Assembly: GCA_034687125.1 (NCBI GenBank)
Contig: JAQGBZ010000023.1
Coordinates: forward strand, 186,001-250,000
DNA length: 64,000 bases
Direction: 5' to 3'
Source of the DNA: Neelides folsomi
Taxonomy: Eukaryota > Arthropoda > Collembola > Neelipleona > Neelidae
The notes beneath the pieces are model-generated. The model worked only from the letters and a program-made list of their open reading frames with translations. It did not search any database and was not told where the DNA came from. Positions 51,601 to 64,000 of this stretch are shown here, one piece after another (positions within the stretch are counted from its first letter, which is position 1; every line of letters starts with the position of its first letter). The position numbers were made by a program, and so were the translations under genes.

Positions 51601-53729
51601 ATATCTTCTGTTGGAGTTGTTGTTGACATAAGAGCCCCAAAATTTATGCCGGTACTTTTTTCAGCGACCAAAAGTTTTGAATTTTGGGTAAATACATTCG
51701 AGAAAGATTGGATTGTTGTGGGATAAAGGTGAAAGGACGAGATTGATTTTCTTAATTTGAACTAAAGTTGGGGGGGATTTTCATTTTGGAGGAGGGAAAT
51801 GTATTTTGGGGAGGTAGGGAACCAGGCGGGTCTCACGGGAATGCAAAATTATATCGAATTTCGGTCGAAATTCGAGCGCAGCCGTGGATGCCTTTCCTCG
51901 TAAAAGTAAAATAAAAGACTACACAAATATAACAATTCACATTGAGAGGAGACTCGAGACGGTAATTGGATCTCCCATGTTCAAATCATATCCAAAGCTT
52001 ATGAATGTGTGAGGATTTGAGTCTGAAACCTCGACGCCCTTCACCTTCAACCTCCTTTCAATTCATGTGAATCACCCTTCGTTTCCTCCAATCACACCCA
52101 CTCGGTTTGATTCAAATACACACAATTTGATTACTCCATTTTTAATGGGAATCAACGTAGTTGTGGAATATTCAAACTTTGGTTCTTAAAAATATTATAT
52201 TGGAAGAATTAAAAACATTAATTATATTGATGTGTATTTAAATCTTAAGAATTGTATTTAAGTAAAATGGAAGTTTCTCGTTTCAAAACTTTTTTGAATA
52301 AATTCAATTTCTCTGGGGTAAAATTCATGGTTTGAAATAGCCATTAAACACAATAGCCCGTCGCTCTCTTCAATCCCATCACTCTCCCATAAGAGTCTCG
52401 TAAATATTCAAGCTTTCAAATATATATTTTTTTATGACTCCTCCCTTTGCTTTCTTCCACGGAAAAATCCCCCAAACTCGAATGGTCTTTATGGGAAAAA
52501 CTGGCGTTGAAATCATGATTATTATTAGAGCCAACTTTTTTCTCGTCATGAGAGGAAGCATTGGAAAATTGGAAATGAGCTTAATTATGACCACATTTCC
52601 GTTCCTTGTGTCGAAAGAAAAAAGTCATACATTGGGAAATGTTCTCTTGGTGGAATTTATTGGAGAAATGAGGGGGAGAGTGAAATGAAATGAGTGTAAT
52701 TAGGAGGATGAAGCAGGAATAATCTCCATTCCTTTGGCCCTTTGAATTAGATGAATTTTCCCCAATGCTTTTTATTTCTCCTCTGTTGCCCCTCAAAGGA
52801 ACTCAACTCCCGGTGAAGATACCCGGAATAAATGACAGAAATAAACGTGCGGGGAATTCAACTTACATAAACGGTCCCCTTTTGTATAAATGCCCTTACC
52901 CATTAAAAACTCAATGTTGGGCTTAACCACAGGTGCTTTGTAGCTAGAATGTATTTATGTGTATAGCAGTACTAAATATATGACGGATATACCTAATGCA
53001 TATTTCTCATACATATCTTGCCATTAGTTGTCAATTAAATGACCATGCCTTAATTTAAATATCAATTATCCGCTAATGATTTCTTTCAATTTTGGCAAAT
53101 ATGTTTTCAAATAAAATGCCTATTGAGCAATGGAGATGCAAAGGGTTTGGGCTGAGTGAGGAAAGTGGAAAGATAAACAAGAAATTAAAGCGAGTTTGAG
53201 CGAGAGAAGGACTTGAATAATATTTATATTAAATTAAACTTCGAGGTCCCTGTTGACTAAGGCGGGGCTTGGAGTATGGCGGACCAAATTCCATCTGGTA
53301 ATTAAAGGGGTCGATGAGAAGATTTCCGATGGAAATCACTAAAACTTCACCCTCATTAATTCCAAGTCCCCTGTTTACTCTTTTATCTAATTGTTTGCTC
53401 AAGGCATCAAACGGGAGCGAGCAATTTACTAATTTACTTATATTATATTTATTCTCCTCCTCTCGCTTTAATCCCAAAACTTTTCCCGTGAGGGAGGAAA
53501 AGGAAAAGAAATTGAAAGCGGCTTTCTCCAAACTGCCAAAGAAGGTGAAATGGAATTTCCTTCCGGGTTCCCAATTGAGACAAATATCCGAGCAGTGGGC
53601 GTCGAAGTTATCAGGATAAAGTAAAAGATATTTTAAATGGGAAAGGCAATTAAAGCGATAATGAGGATATGAAAATGGGGATGGAATTAAAAGTAACGAG
53701 AGGGGGAGGGGTAACGAGTGTTAATTAGA

Positions 53730-53750
53730 GGGAGGGAAGGGGCTGGGGGG
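53730..53750 (+). other. G-quadruplex motif 1
   Basis: Four G-runs of 3, 3, 4 and 6 are separated by loops of 1, 2 and 2 bases, the canonical short-loop pattern for an intramolecular quadruplex. It is on the plus strand, the template strand if TET transcription extends this far. A further G-rich run precedes it at about 53697-53711. Confidence 0.7.
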
Positions 53751-53836
53751 TAATCAATAAAATGAATTACAGGGAGTAGTTGACTTAGCCTCTCTCCCTA
53801 AACTTGGTTTAATTTGGTAAGTTTGGTTGGTGCGGT

Positions 53837-53855
53837 GGGTGGGTGGGGTTGAGGG
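53837..53855 (+). other. G-quadruplex motif 2
   Basis: G3-T-G3-T-G4-TTGA-G3, again a canonical motif, 86 bp past the first and on the same strand. Two such motifs so close are unexpected in DNA this AT-rich. Confidence 0.7.
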
Positions 53856-56800
53856 TCGTTAGGAAGGATCGATATTGTCACGTTCATGCTCCTCTTCCCC
53901 GCTCTCGTCCAATCTCAAATCCAAAATAAATTAAGAGTTTCCCACTCCGAGGATCGACCGGACTCCCCCTCCCCTCCGAGAATAAATTAACTCTAATTAT
54001 AATTCAATGTTATGAGACCTCCTCCCCACCCATGTGTGCGGCGGTTGGCAGTCGGCCAGACAACTTTGACTCTCCGGCCCTTAATTCCACCCCGCCCCCA
54101 TCATCTTTAGGAAGAAAAACTTAAAAGAAACTTTTAATTCAAATTACTCCCATACACTCTGCCCAGTTCGTATTATAGACGTGTTCATTATACCTTCATA
54201 AATATGCATACACGAAACTTTGTAAAAGTATACTATCATATTTGGAAACTAGTGAAATTTATTTTTATTTTATACTAAAACAAAAACCTATAACTTGTGC
54301 ATAAACTACACATGCATATTTGCTGGGTATACTAAAAGGATCAATTTATACGACACATTAAATGCATATAAAATAGACATGTATTTAGTATGGGAGAGCA
54401 GCAGGAGTGTTTATGAATATTATTTCAGATTCTAAATTAAATAAAAGTTTTGGATATTTACATTTAATGTACATAGGAGTTGGAATGTAATTTAAGTTTA
54501 GTTGAAATTCGATTTCCTTCTAATGGACTCATTTCATGAATATTCACAGAGATTCTCCTTCCTTTTTATGACCCAAGATCTCACCATATACAATGATCAT
54601 ATTGATCAATAAATCGATCTAGACGACATTTAAGTTTCGATTATATTTTATCATCAACCCAAATTAATGTTTTTATCTTTACATGACTCAAGAAAAGTAT
54701 TACGCAAACTCGGGGCCTTTTTGGTGGATATTAGTCTCGACCATGGAGGGGGCCTACATTAAGGCTACAATTACCGCATTGTATAACTAAAGAATAGAAA
54801 TGGATGATTAGAACATTAATCTCCACTTGTCATCAGAGTGTGTGGTTTTCAACTGATATCCTCCTCTTCTCTATGCATCAGGGAGAAAGAACAACGAGAC
54901 CTCTGAACTCTGCTTCACAACCCAGCTCCAAGTTTGTGAGTGAGTGAAACTGATACTCACTTTGGCAAACAAAATGGAATGCGATTTCATTACAACTTTT
55001 CCACACAATAAGGACAATAACAAACACTTCCTCTTGTTAACACATGACTCCAATGTCAGTCTCATTTATCAATAATTTAGATATTATTTATACTCTACAA
55101 ATATCAAATATCAATAATGTGATTTGTTCACAATAAAAATAAATAATATTGTTAGGAAGGCCTTTTAACCAACTTTAATGTTTATGTAAATGAATACAAT
55201 CAGTTGAGTAAAAAATCATTCTTCTTGTTCGATTAACAATAACAATGGAATTTAAAATGTAAACATGGAAGTTGCATCAATGCCTGTGTCAATTCCTGTA
55301 AATAAACTTAAAAAAACTTTAGCTAAATCTTTTGGAGTTTGACAGGAACAAAGTTCAAGAAAGTCACATTGATAGTTAGCATGGCTGTGCAAAATGTGAG
55401 GGACCTCCACCGGCATAAATCGGATTCGGAAGTGAGGGAAGAAAAAGACCCCCATAATTCCACCATCGAGAAACATTGGGAATAATATATAGGAACATTG
55501 GAAGGAATGGAGGACATGTGTATTTGACATCCTGCCTTCCAACCAACAAAAAACGAGCATAAAAAACAGGTTCAGTTATTCATCGTCAAAAATTTAACAT
55601 TCCTCTTGTCATACCAAAAATAATTTACTGTTAAAATAAACAGATTAGTTAATAAATACCAAGCTTTGATGATAATAGCTTAAATATTATAAGCAGCCAC
55701 GGGGTAAATTCTTAAAAAAATTCCAATTTTACTTATTGTTAACTTCCTCCAATTTCTATAAACAAACAATAATTGATGATTTATTCAACAATACTTGTGT
55801 TGTAAAATATTATCAAAGTTCTTTTTATCCCAAAGATGATAAAATTCGACAATATTGTATAACAATAAATTTTTTGAATGGCTTTAATCATAATTTTCTC
55901 AGGATTTGTCAAAAGATCTATCACTTATTTAAATAGTTTTACAACATTGAGCCTTGATAAGAGCCCTTAAAGATTGGAGGTATTTTACTCCAACAAGAAA
56001 CCATTAGTTCCAACACATTCCTTAACTCCCAATCTTGAACTGTCTCGTGGTGTTCTGAAAGTGTGAATGGGAGTCAGACCAATCTTTGTGAAGGGGAGAG
56101 ATGTTAAAAATACAAAGAAGGACTTCACCCTTTGCGGTCTTTTTCACCCTCCGTCCGCCCTGTGCAACCTGTAGCCTCGCCCTCTCTAATTAAACTATTC
56201 TCCACAACAGAGTTATTAATAACCCTTTGTCTCCCTCCCCCACCCCTTGAAACTTAAACAATCCCTCTCTCAGTCAATCTGCACAATGGCCGCGACATCC
56301 CACAGGAAGAGGCCCCGGAAGTCACTCCAGCCATTTAAATATAATCAACTCGCAAATCATTACTCTCATATATATTGGATGTACAGTATAGACAGAGGGA
56401 GATATGCTCAATCTTCCATTGGGTTATAAAATAAATACACATTGTGCAAAGTATTTATGTATAATCAATCATCCCAACTAAACATCGCATTGGGCATCCG
56501 TATTAACTTTAATCCATAAATAATATAAAATTCTACAATTCAAAATGGTATATTACTATTTGCAATGGTATATGATAATGCAATGGTTTAGAAATTTGCA
56601 AATAAGATCTCGTATAACAAGTGTAAATGACTCTAAACTTGGCACTAACATAAAATATACATAATTGATAAGTAAATATAAAATATACATATTTACATAT
56701 GCATGAATGTAAATAAAATTTTGGGTATAAGTGGTTTTAATAAGAAAATAGAATTAGTGATGGTAGTCGCTTGGTTAAACCGTGAAATCATATAAAAACT

Positions 56801-59800
56801 ATAATGACATTAAGCACTTAATGGATCAATCTGATGATATTTATAATTGAAACATACCCAGGATAGTCAGACTTGTCGAACGTGGCAAAGGTTGATGAGA
56901 ATTAAACCGTGTATTGATTGTGTTCAGCTTGTAGCACCGAAGTGTGTCCGTGATTGGAATGGGCAGTAGAATTTTAATTAGGAAGAATAATGGATTGTAA
57001 TTAATTAATAGTTTATCTATTTACTACAAGGCCGACTCTCATTGGCATCCGTCCAACAATTAAGTGAAGTATTCGTAAATTTAACTCTATGTATTTATAA
57101 CACTTCGGACTCGGGAGAGTCTTCGGAATGAAACCCCAAGGCCTCGAACCCTAACAATCCTTCACACTTTAAATAAACTCGAATGACAAGACTTTGCGAA
57201 CCTCGAACAACTCATTAGCGCCTCTGCCCCTCCGCTGAACATCCACACTACAAACACATATCGATAGAATCTATAACAATAAATTGAGTACTTGTGATAC
57301 TTTCCAAGTTCAACAAATCAACAATGAAAATTAAAAGGCCTCATTAAATCTGTAACGAGGACCATCAACGTATTAAGAGGTAAATGAGATTTAACCTCGA
57401 TATAGGATTTAAAATGTAGAAGTAGGAAGGAAGGAATTGTCCAACACCCCAAGCTTGTCAATTTATTAAACTAAAAATGTATTGGAGTGGAAAATAAATA
57501 ATAAAGTTTGAGTGAATTGGAAAAAAATATTAGCCGGGTGGAGCACGTGGAAAATCGGCGACACTCTCAATGTTAACCCGCCCTATCAGAGGATGAGATG
57601 AACTCGGCCTCGTAAGTTCGACTGAGGAGAATCCCTGGGTTAGCCAGAGTAAAATCGATCCCGTCTCTCCTACAAATACAAATTGGATGTTTTGCGCAGC
57701 AGCCTCCCTTCCTTTGCCAGCCTCCCTCCCAACAACAACTCTTCCTCATTCAACTCTTCTCCCTGGCACTTCGTCTTGTAATTCTCTCCCATTTACATAC
57801 TAATTTCATCCACCTTCAATTAGGCTATTTACAATACAAGCCCTCATCCCCCAATTACATTTAAACATATACAATGCCGGTATGGAGGGTTCAAATTGTG
57901 TAATATTAATATTTAATTTACACTTTGAATGGCATCTCAAATGGAACAAAGAAATATGATACGATTTTCACTGAAATATTATGTTCTCAGCTCTGTAATA
58001 CCAAATGGTAAACAATACTGTAAAATTTAAATACAAAAAGCATTAATATTCTCTAAAATATCAATATATGCAAGTAAAAACTAATGTAATAAATAACTTT
58101 TAAAATATTAACCACATTCACTAATTACATTTTAAACCTCATCATAAAAGGGGGAAAGTTTTAAAAAATGAAGGGACCTTTGGGTTTTATGCTATATAGA
58201 GAACATAAATGTTATTGACTCTAAGGGTTGTTATAAGTCTTATGAGCATAGTCATTATGTATAAGCATTATGCATAGTTCTCCGAAGGGAGCGTCGAGGT
58301 CATGGAAAAATCTCTATGTTTGGAGTTATTAGGGAAGGTATTCGGGTCGACGAAGGCAATATTTACATTTCAATATAATGGCCGCCCTATTTACATCTTC
58401 ACCATAGGTAATATAAATATTTTCTCATGAAGAATCCAGCCAGACGAAACACCTATACAAGCACAGACAGATAAAATACTTCGTGCCGTGTGTACATGTC
58501 TACTTTATGTAATTGTTCGGAAATATTTATCATTAAGCTCATCGCTCATTTTTATTAAAAAATTAAAACTCTTTGGACCCAACCCCTCGACTGGGAACAT
58601 CGACGATCTTTAATCGGAGACTTAAAAATATTTAATGAAAATATTTATCAGCAATTTTTTCTTCATCAACTTCTCTTATTACGTTTCAAGTTTCTTTCCA
58701 ATATTATTTGTAATTGCATTTTTAAATATTTATTGAGCCGAGAATAAATGTTCAATGTCTTCCAATGACCTTCTAATGTTCTATCAGTAATATAAATTTA
58801 AAAGTTGGATTATAAAGTGAAGTTTGCTTATAGCTATTAGTTATGTCTTCATCTAATGTATACTTTGGATTCGACTTGGGCAGCTTTCTCAAACTTTAAA
58901 CTTAAATAAAAAAAGCTATAAATAAGAAAATACTGTTATTAAATTTCCATAATTAATTTGTAAATGAACCGAACGTCCTAACAATTGATTGATCGTTGAG
59001 TCAATAAATAAGGAAGAGTGATGTTTATGAGATGTGTCGCAATGGAGGAGTTGAAAATGTGTTTGGAGCAGGGGAGTGTGGAATCTGTCTGGGCCAGAGT
59101 GAGACGCGAGTTCTCGCAGAGGAGAGACGCGTTAAAAATAATTAGAACTTGGCCTCGAACCCACAAAAGACTCCACATTGACTTTAAACATAGAGACAAC
59201 TATACCATAATGATTTAACATTTAACTTTCAAAACTAATATCTTTTCTATGCATCGACTACATACTTCGTTTGTATTGAAGAAATAATAAGAAAAAATAT
59301 TAAACGTCATACATCAGTTTGACTATATAGCACTGGCTATAGAAAAAATATACGAGTACTTACAGTTTAGTAAGAGTCAGTACAGAGAGATAGGGATAGG
59401 GTTATTACTTATATATTTATAACTAGGGTATATCTTCATTAAACCCTTCAAAACCTCCCAAACATAAAATGGTTTCTGTTTGAAATCCTTAATGACCCTG
59501 CACTGTAGGATCTAAACCAGAATTCCGCGAAAACCCATAAAATTAGAAAAAAAGGATAAAAATTGTAAACAAGAAACAGCTAAATAAATGTGAATGAATT
59601 TTTATCAAGCGTAATTAAACGGCTTTAACTTTGGAAATCAATTATCATAAAATTGAACATTATACATAAAGTAGTCTACTAAATAATAGGGTTTTTATTA
59701 CTAACTCTCTTTATAAGAAAACCGCATGGACATAAGATGAAATAAATATTCGAACCTCATTCTGTTCTCTGAAAGTAGATCTCATTCCCCATTTCTCTCT

Positions 59801-62800
59801 TTGCTCATTTTCTTGGTAATTTATAAAGATACTTAAATTTCATTCCGGAGAGGCGAACCGACCCTTCAGACACACAGATTGAAACTTACTATTTATGTCT
59901 ATGGGTCTTATTAATCGTACGTTAGGCTTCTTCTGACAATAATGATCTTACAGAGACGAGTGTGGATTTATTTTATAAATAAATGTAATCCCCTCAATGA
60001 GCAATTTGATAGGAAAGAAGACAGGACATTTTATTTAAGGTCTCTTATGGGCCACATATACGTTCATAATACGAGTCTTTTTTCTCATTACTCTCTTTCT
60101 TTGTAAGAGCTCCTTTTAAAAAATTAAAATCCTCCCTTCAATTATAAACATACAAATCCAAAGTTTGCTCTTCAAAACTAATCTAATTAAATCCAAAAGT
60201 ACCTTGTAAATATGAAATCAATATTTATTCAAAAAATTCCAACTCATTCAATTACTAAACTAAAATTGTTCGTTGGCTATCGAAATAAGCCGACAAAAAA
60301 TCAACAAGATTAATGATCATTTGATAAAGTGAAAAACCATCAAAGTGAATGAGATTTTGGGTCTAATGGGATAAAATAATTTCCTCGTTCGGGTAAGTAT
60401 TTTCATTCAAGGGGAGAGTGACATTGAAGAAGGGGAAAAGAAAGCTTGAGAGAAACTTTGAAAGTGATAATTATAGAGGAGTCAATTAAGGGAGAAATAT
60501 GTGGGGAGGGAGCCCCATAGGGACAACTATTGATTTATAAGCAATTTATGGCTACAATGAATTCTACTTACCTACGCCCACTCCCCTTTGGAGATATACC
60601 AAAGTTGGAGAGTACAAATATTTATTCTTATCAAATATGACTTTTATACGATACGTCCAACCACACGTGAGAATAGGTGAAAATAATGTATAATAAAAAA
60701 CTTGCAATTGGCCAGAGACTTCAAATAACTTCATGAGTATACGAAGATTGGAGAAATTTACAATTTCGGAAATAAAAATAAATACAAACCATTTGTAAAT
60801 TCATAAACTTTAAAGCTTTAAAACTGTATTCTATCAGTATTTAAAAAATAAATTGACAAATAACTACCAGTAATATTCAATATTTACAAAATTGAAATGA
60901 GGAAGTAAGAAGATAAGAAAATAATGCGAAAACAAATGTCGGGACTCGGTATTTGGCTAAGGGCTGAAGAAAGATGGTGGGATTAGGAGTGGGGGATTAA
61001 GAAGAGCAGAGAAAGGAGTTTAGCATCAGGTTGGGAAAAAAAGCATGAGTTGACCAGGGAATTGTGTTCACCTTACAAGAACCAAAGGTTTCGAGATTCT
61101 AACAAAGAGAGAATTAATGGTGAAAGAAGAAATGAGTAGTTCGGCGGATGTTCGGCCCTTTTCGGCCTTTCCCTTCTACCCGCCCCTTAAATCATCCTTA
61201 TTTCCCCATCCGAGCCATAAAAATAATAAGGAGAGTCGTAATCCCCTCCGCCACGCCATGAGGAGCGTAATGAGATAAATTGTAAAATAATCTCCCAAGA
61301 AGGAGTGTGAGGAGTATAATGAGACTGGGATTTCGAGATGGCTAAGAAGAAATCCGATTTCCCCGTTGTTCCCCGAGGGAACCCAGAATTGGAATTGGAA
61401 CGGCCGACGGGGGACGGCGGGTTTCGAATAATCGATCCAAATAATCAATCCAACTCAACCTTTAACGTTACCTCCCTCTTTCATCCTATAAAACTCCATT
61501 TAATTCGCCGACAATGAGAGAATTGAAGATCAAAGGGAAATGAACACTCAATTGCAATATTTTTAAAAGGCTTGGGTGGAAAATTAAAATTTTAATTATA
61601 TTTATATCTAAAAAGGAAATGTACTAAATGAATGGGAAACATGTTTCAATATTTTTATTTATATCTGTACGTGGGCAGATGAATTCTTGCGGATTGAAAT
61701 TTTTGAAGGAGAGTAAGATGGAATTTTGAAACTTGTGAGTGTCTATGAATTATGAATGTTGATATTAGTGGAGAGAAGAATGAGAATATACGAAGGCTCG
61801 CGAAGCAGCCATGAATAATTGAAACTTTAATAAGTCCCATATGGGCCTACAAGTTTAATGAGGAGATACTTTTATAAATAATGTCAGGTCGTTTAATACT
61901 TTAAACAAATCTCCACGGCCTTCCTCCCTCCTCACACTCATGCATAATCTAAGAGTTTAATTAAAGTTAAAATGAACTCAGCATCGTCGCCTTACAACTT
62001 TATTTTAACTTATAATAGATTTTATTTATGCGAGCAGAAATCGTCATTCTTCCTATTATATTTATACCTTCAATTATCCATTCCTTGCTTGAAAAACCCA
62101 GAGATCTCGGAGAAATTCCTCATCAAATCAAACACTGATTAAGAAAATAAACAAAGCAAATTGGGGAAAATAAATTAAATAAATGAACTGTCTCTCTCTC
62201 CAACTCTTGTAATTTATTCGAAGTTTCTCCTATCCCAAGGGGATTCAGAGAGTGAATTGACGAAGCGATAAGAGACTTCAAATTCCCAAACCTCTTTGAG
62301 GAGAAACTCAGAGGATAAGGAAACTTTCAAGAAAATTTTGGGCTCATTCAATATTTTTATTAAAAACTTATAAATATTCCAATAAGTAATCCAATACGTC
62401 AATGAGAATTATTTTGATTAGATTATTTTTAATCAAATTATTTCTCATTACAAATTAAATTAAAAAATCGTTCGTGGTGAGTCCATTCGTTATTGAGATT
62501 AAAAGGGTCGAAGGAGTAATGTAACAAGCTGGGAGGATCTGAGGCGACAAGAATAAAAAAAAGATCCTTAAAACTCCTTTATCCCCCTTACATTAAATTA
62601 ACGAGAACAATGGTGTAAGTACCCTATAAATATCTTTTATTATATTAAAACCCTCAGATTTATTCAACGGTCTTACACTTACTCGGCGGAAGTCAAATAT
62701 TTATTCTCCCTATTCTTCTAAAGAGAATTTCCATCCTTAAAATTATATCCGTCTTATATTTTATGACTTGAATTGCCAATTTCATGTGAAATGTAAATAT

Positions 62801-64000
62801 GGATTGATATTCTAAATAATGATTTATCATTTAAGCCTTTCTATTTTAGTTTTTGAACTTAAATTTTTTTAAGCTTTTACACGACTAATTGTTTTATTTT
62901 TCATCAAATTGTAAAGCAACCCTAATTTAATTTATATGGCTTATAATTTGAGGTAAACAGACTTGAAACTGTTTATTTAGATTATCTTTTATATTAAAAC
63001 GTGGAGATATGAAAGACTAATTTGCATAATGGACATTCAAATATTGCGTGATTTGCCAAATGACACGCGAGAATAAAATTATGTTTTATACCCCCACTTC
63101 AACCCATTATAAAAACTAAAGATAATTAATAAAATTTGCAAATAGACTCTTAAGCTGTTGATCCACGTATGAAGCATAGCGGTCATTATTTCTCAAATAC
63201 GCTTTCCCCATTTTGTTTACAGTTCATAAAAAATTACCTTAACGTTAACTAATGCATTAAATGAAGGACAAGTAGAATCTTAATTTCTGTGAGAAAGGAA
63301 ATTCATTAAAAAATAAATTAGTTAAAAGTGAAGAGGGTTCTCCTTAATAATTAAGGCAGAGTAATTAATTAATGAAAGGATTCCTAAAATTCAAAGGCCT
63401 TCTTTATAAGTTCCCTTTCTCTCTAACTTTATTCCTCTGTACACTTTATGATATGACTATGAGGAATATGTGGTGAGTATTGGCTATATACCATGAATCT
63501 TTAGTATTCTGAATTAGAAAATTGAATTTCCCCATGTCGATTTTCTTCAGTTTTCTCTCCAAGTTTCTCCTTGAGAAGACCGGGAATTGAATCCTTGGGA
63601 AAGTGGAAGGGGGGAAGTTGGATATAATAAAGTTAATTAGGAGGGTGGGAATAAAATTTAGAGAATAAATAAATTCGGGGAGTGCGGTGAGTTTGTGCGG
63701 GTGAAAAATCAATAATCCTCCCCTTATACACACATAACAAGAGTAATAGGACGTACAGTACATGCACATTGTACTTGCATAGTGTATGTAGAAAAGTGGA
63801 GGCCCTATAAGGATGTTTTCCACTTAGCAGGGGGGCTATATAACTATAGAGCCCCAATTTACTTCCCCCGACTCGCCTGTGAAATAATGGCAGAGAAATG
63901 AGGGACCCTGTTGCCGAATTCTTTATATTTATCGAACGAACCGGGACTCAAACTTCCCCCGGAACATTTTTACCCGACTTCAAATTAGATTTCCCAACTT

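Larger units (their letters stand above)
48619..64000. other. 15.4-kb region upstream of the first TET exon seen; no gene recognised
   Basis: No open frame here has a recognisable domain or a convincing chain of splice sites. Several GC-richer patches (about 51.2, 53.2-54.1, 57.5-57.8 and 61.0-61.5 kb) interrupt AT-rich DNA and may be regulatory or hold 5' UTR exons of TET. A 102-codon minus-strand frame at 55252-55560 looks protein-like in composition but I recognise no family. G-quadruplex motifs are listed separately. Confidence 0.5.

Noticed and set aside
51499-51726. 75-codon plus-strand frame
   Set aside because: Composition is plausible, but there is no family match, no clear splice partners and it is too short to stand alone.
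55252-55560. 102-codon minus-strand frame with protein-like composition (Cys, Phe, aromatic rich)
   Set aside because: I recognise no domain, there is no supporting exon chain, and two frames overlap with similar quality. It could be a degenerate transposon or pseudogene fragment, but I cannot support a call.
57090-57170. Possible tRNA-like stretch (CCTCGAACCC and similar)
   Set aside because: No cloverleaf with matching acceptor and T arms could be folded by eye; no tRNA was supported anywhere in the window.

Overview
This is an AT-rich eukaryotic nuclear window, most likely from an arthropod. Genes are split by short and medium introns with GT/AG ends. The families present fit an arthropod: a Cad87A/prCAD-like cadherin, PICK1, TMEM267, an Rh50-type ammonium transporter, a perilipin and a TET dioxygenase. 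I cannot name the species; a crustacean or springtail-like animal is only a guess. There are no operons, CRISPR arrays or prokaryotic signals.

Layout. 1-5136: no gene recognised. 5137-6054 (-): an AKNA-like coiled-coil protein. 6055-8944: non-coding, with a perfect 20-bp inverted repeat at 6183-6276. 8945-21806 (+): a 17-exon cadherin (1891 aa, 14 EC repeats) whose frame stays open across every junction. Its intron 1 carries a 663-bp transposon-like element with ~200-bp terminal inverted repeats and a 9-bp target duplication (9120-9782). Its intron 5 carries a complete glycoside hydrolase 16 (beta-1,3-glucanase-like) gene on the opposite strand (12692-14424). 22731-26025 (-): PICK1 (PDZ + BAR, 390 aa), convergent with the cadherin and divergent from TMEM267 at 26900-27647 (+). 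28942-32616 (+): an Rh ammonium transporter with two candidate alternative 5' ends, each encoding its own first membrane segment. 32815-34526 (-): a compact perilipin, convergent with Rh across only ~200 bp. 34527-39031: very AT-rich and gene-free. 39032-48618 (-): TET dioxygenase (at least 1429 aa). 47247-47828: a deleted mariner element within TET intron 1. 48619-64000: no gene recognised; probably TET 5' intron or upstream DNA, with two G-quadruplex motifs near 53.7-53.9 kb.

The genes do not form one pathway. They are an ordinary animal neighbourhood covering adhesion, membrane trafficking, ammonium transport, lipid droplets, DNA/RNA demethylation and glucan digestion or recognition. The most notable points are the nested GH16 gene, the alternative Rh N-termini, the long-TIR element with repeated CTCGTA motifs, and the TET gene with no visible CXXC domain. 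All exon models were read by eye from reading frame, splice sites and family similarity; no alignment or transcript data were available.
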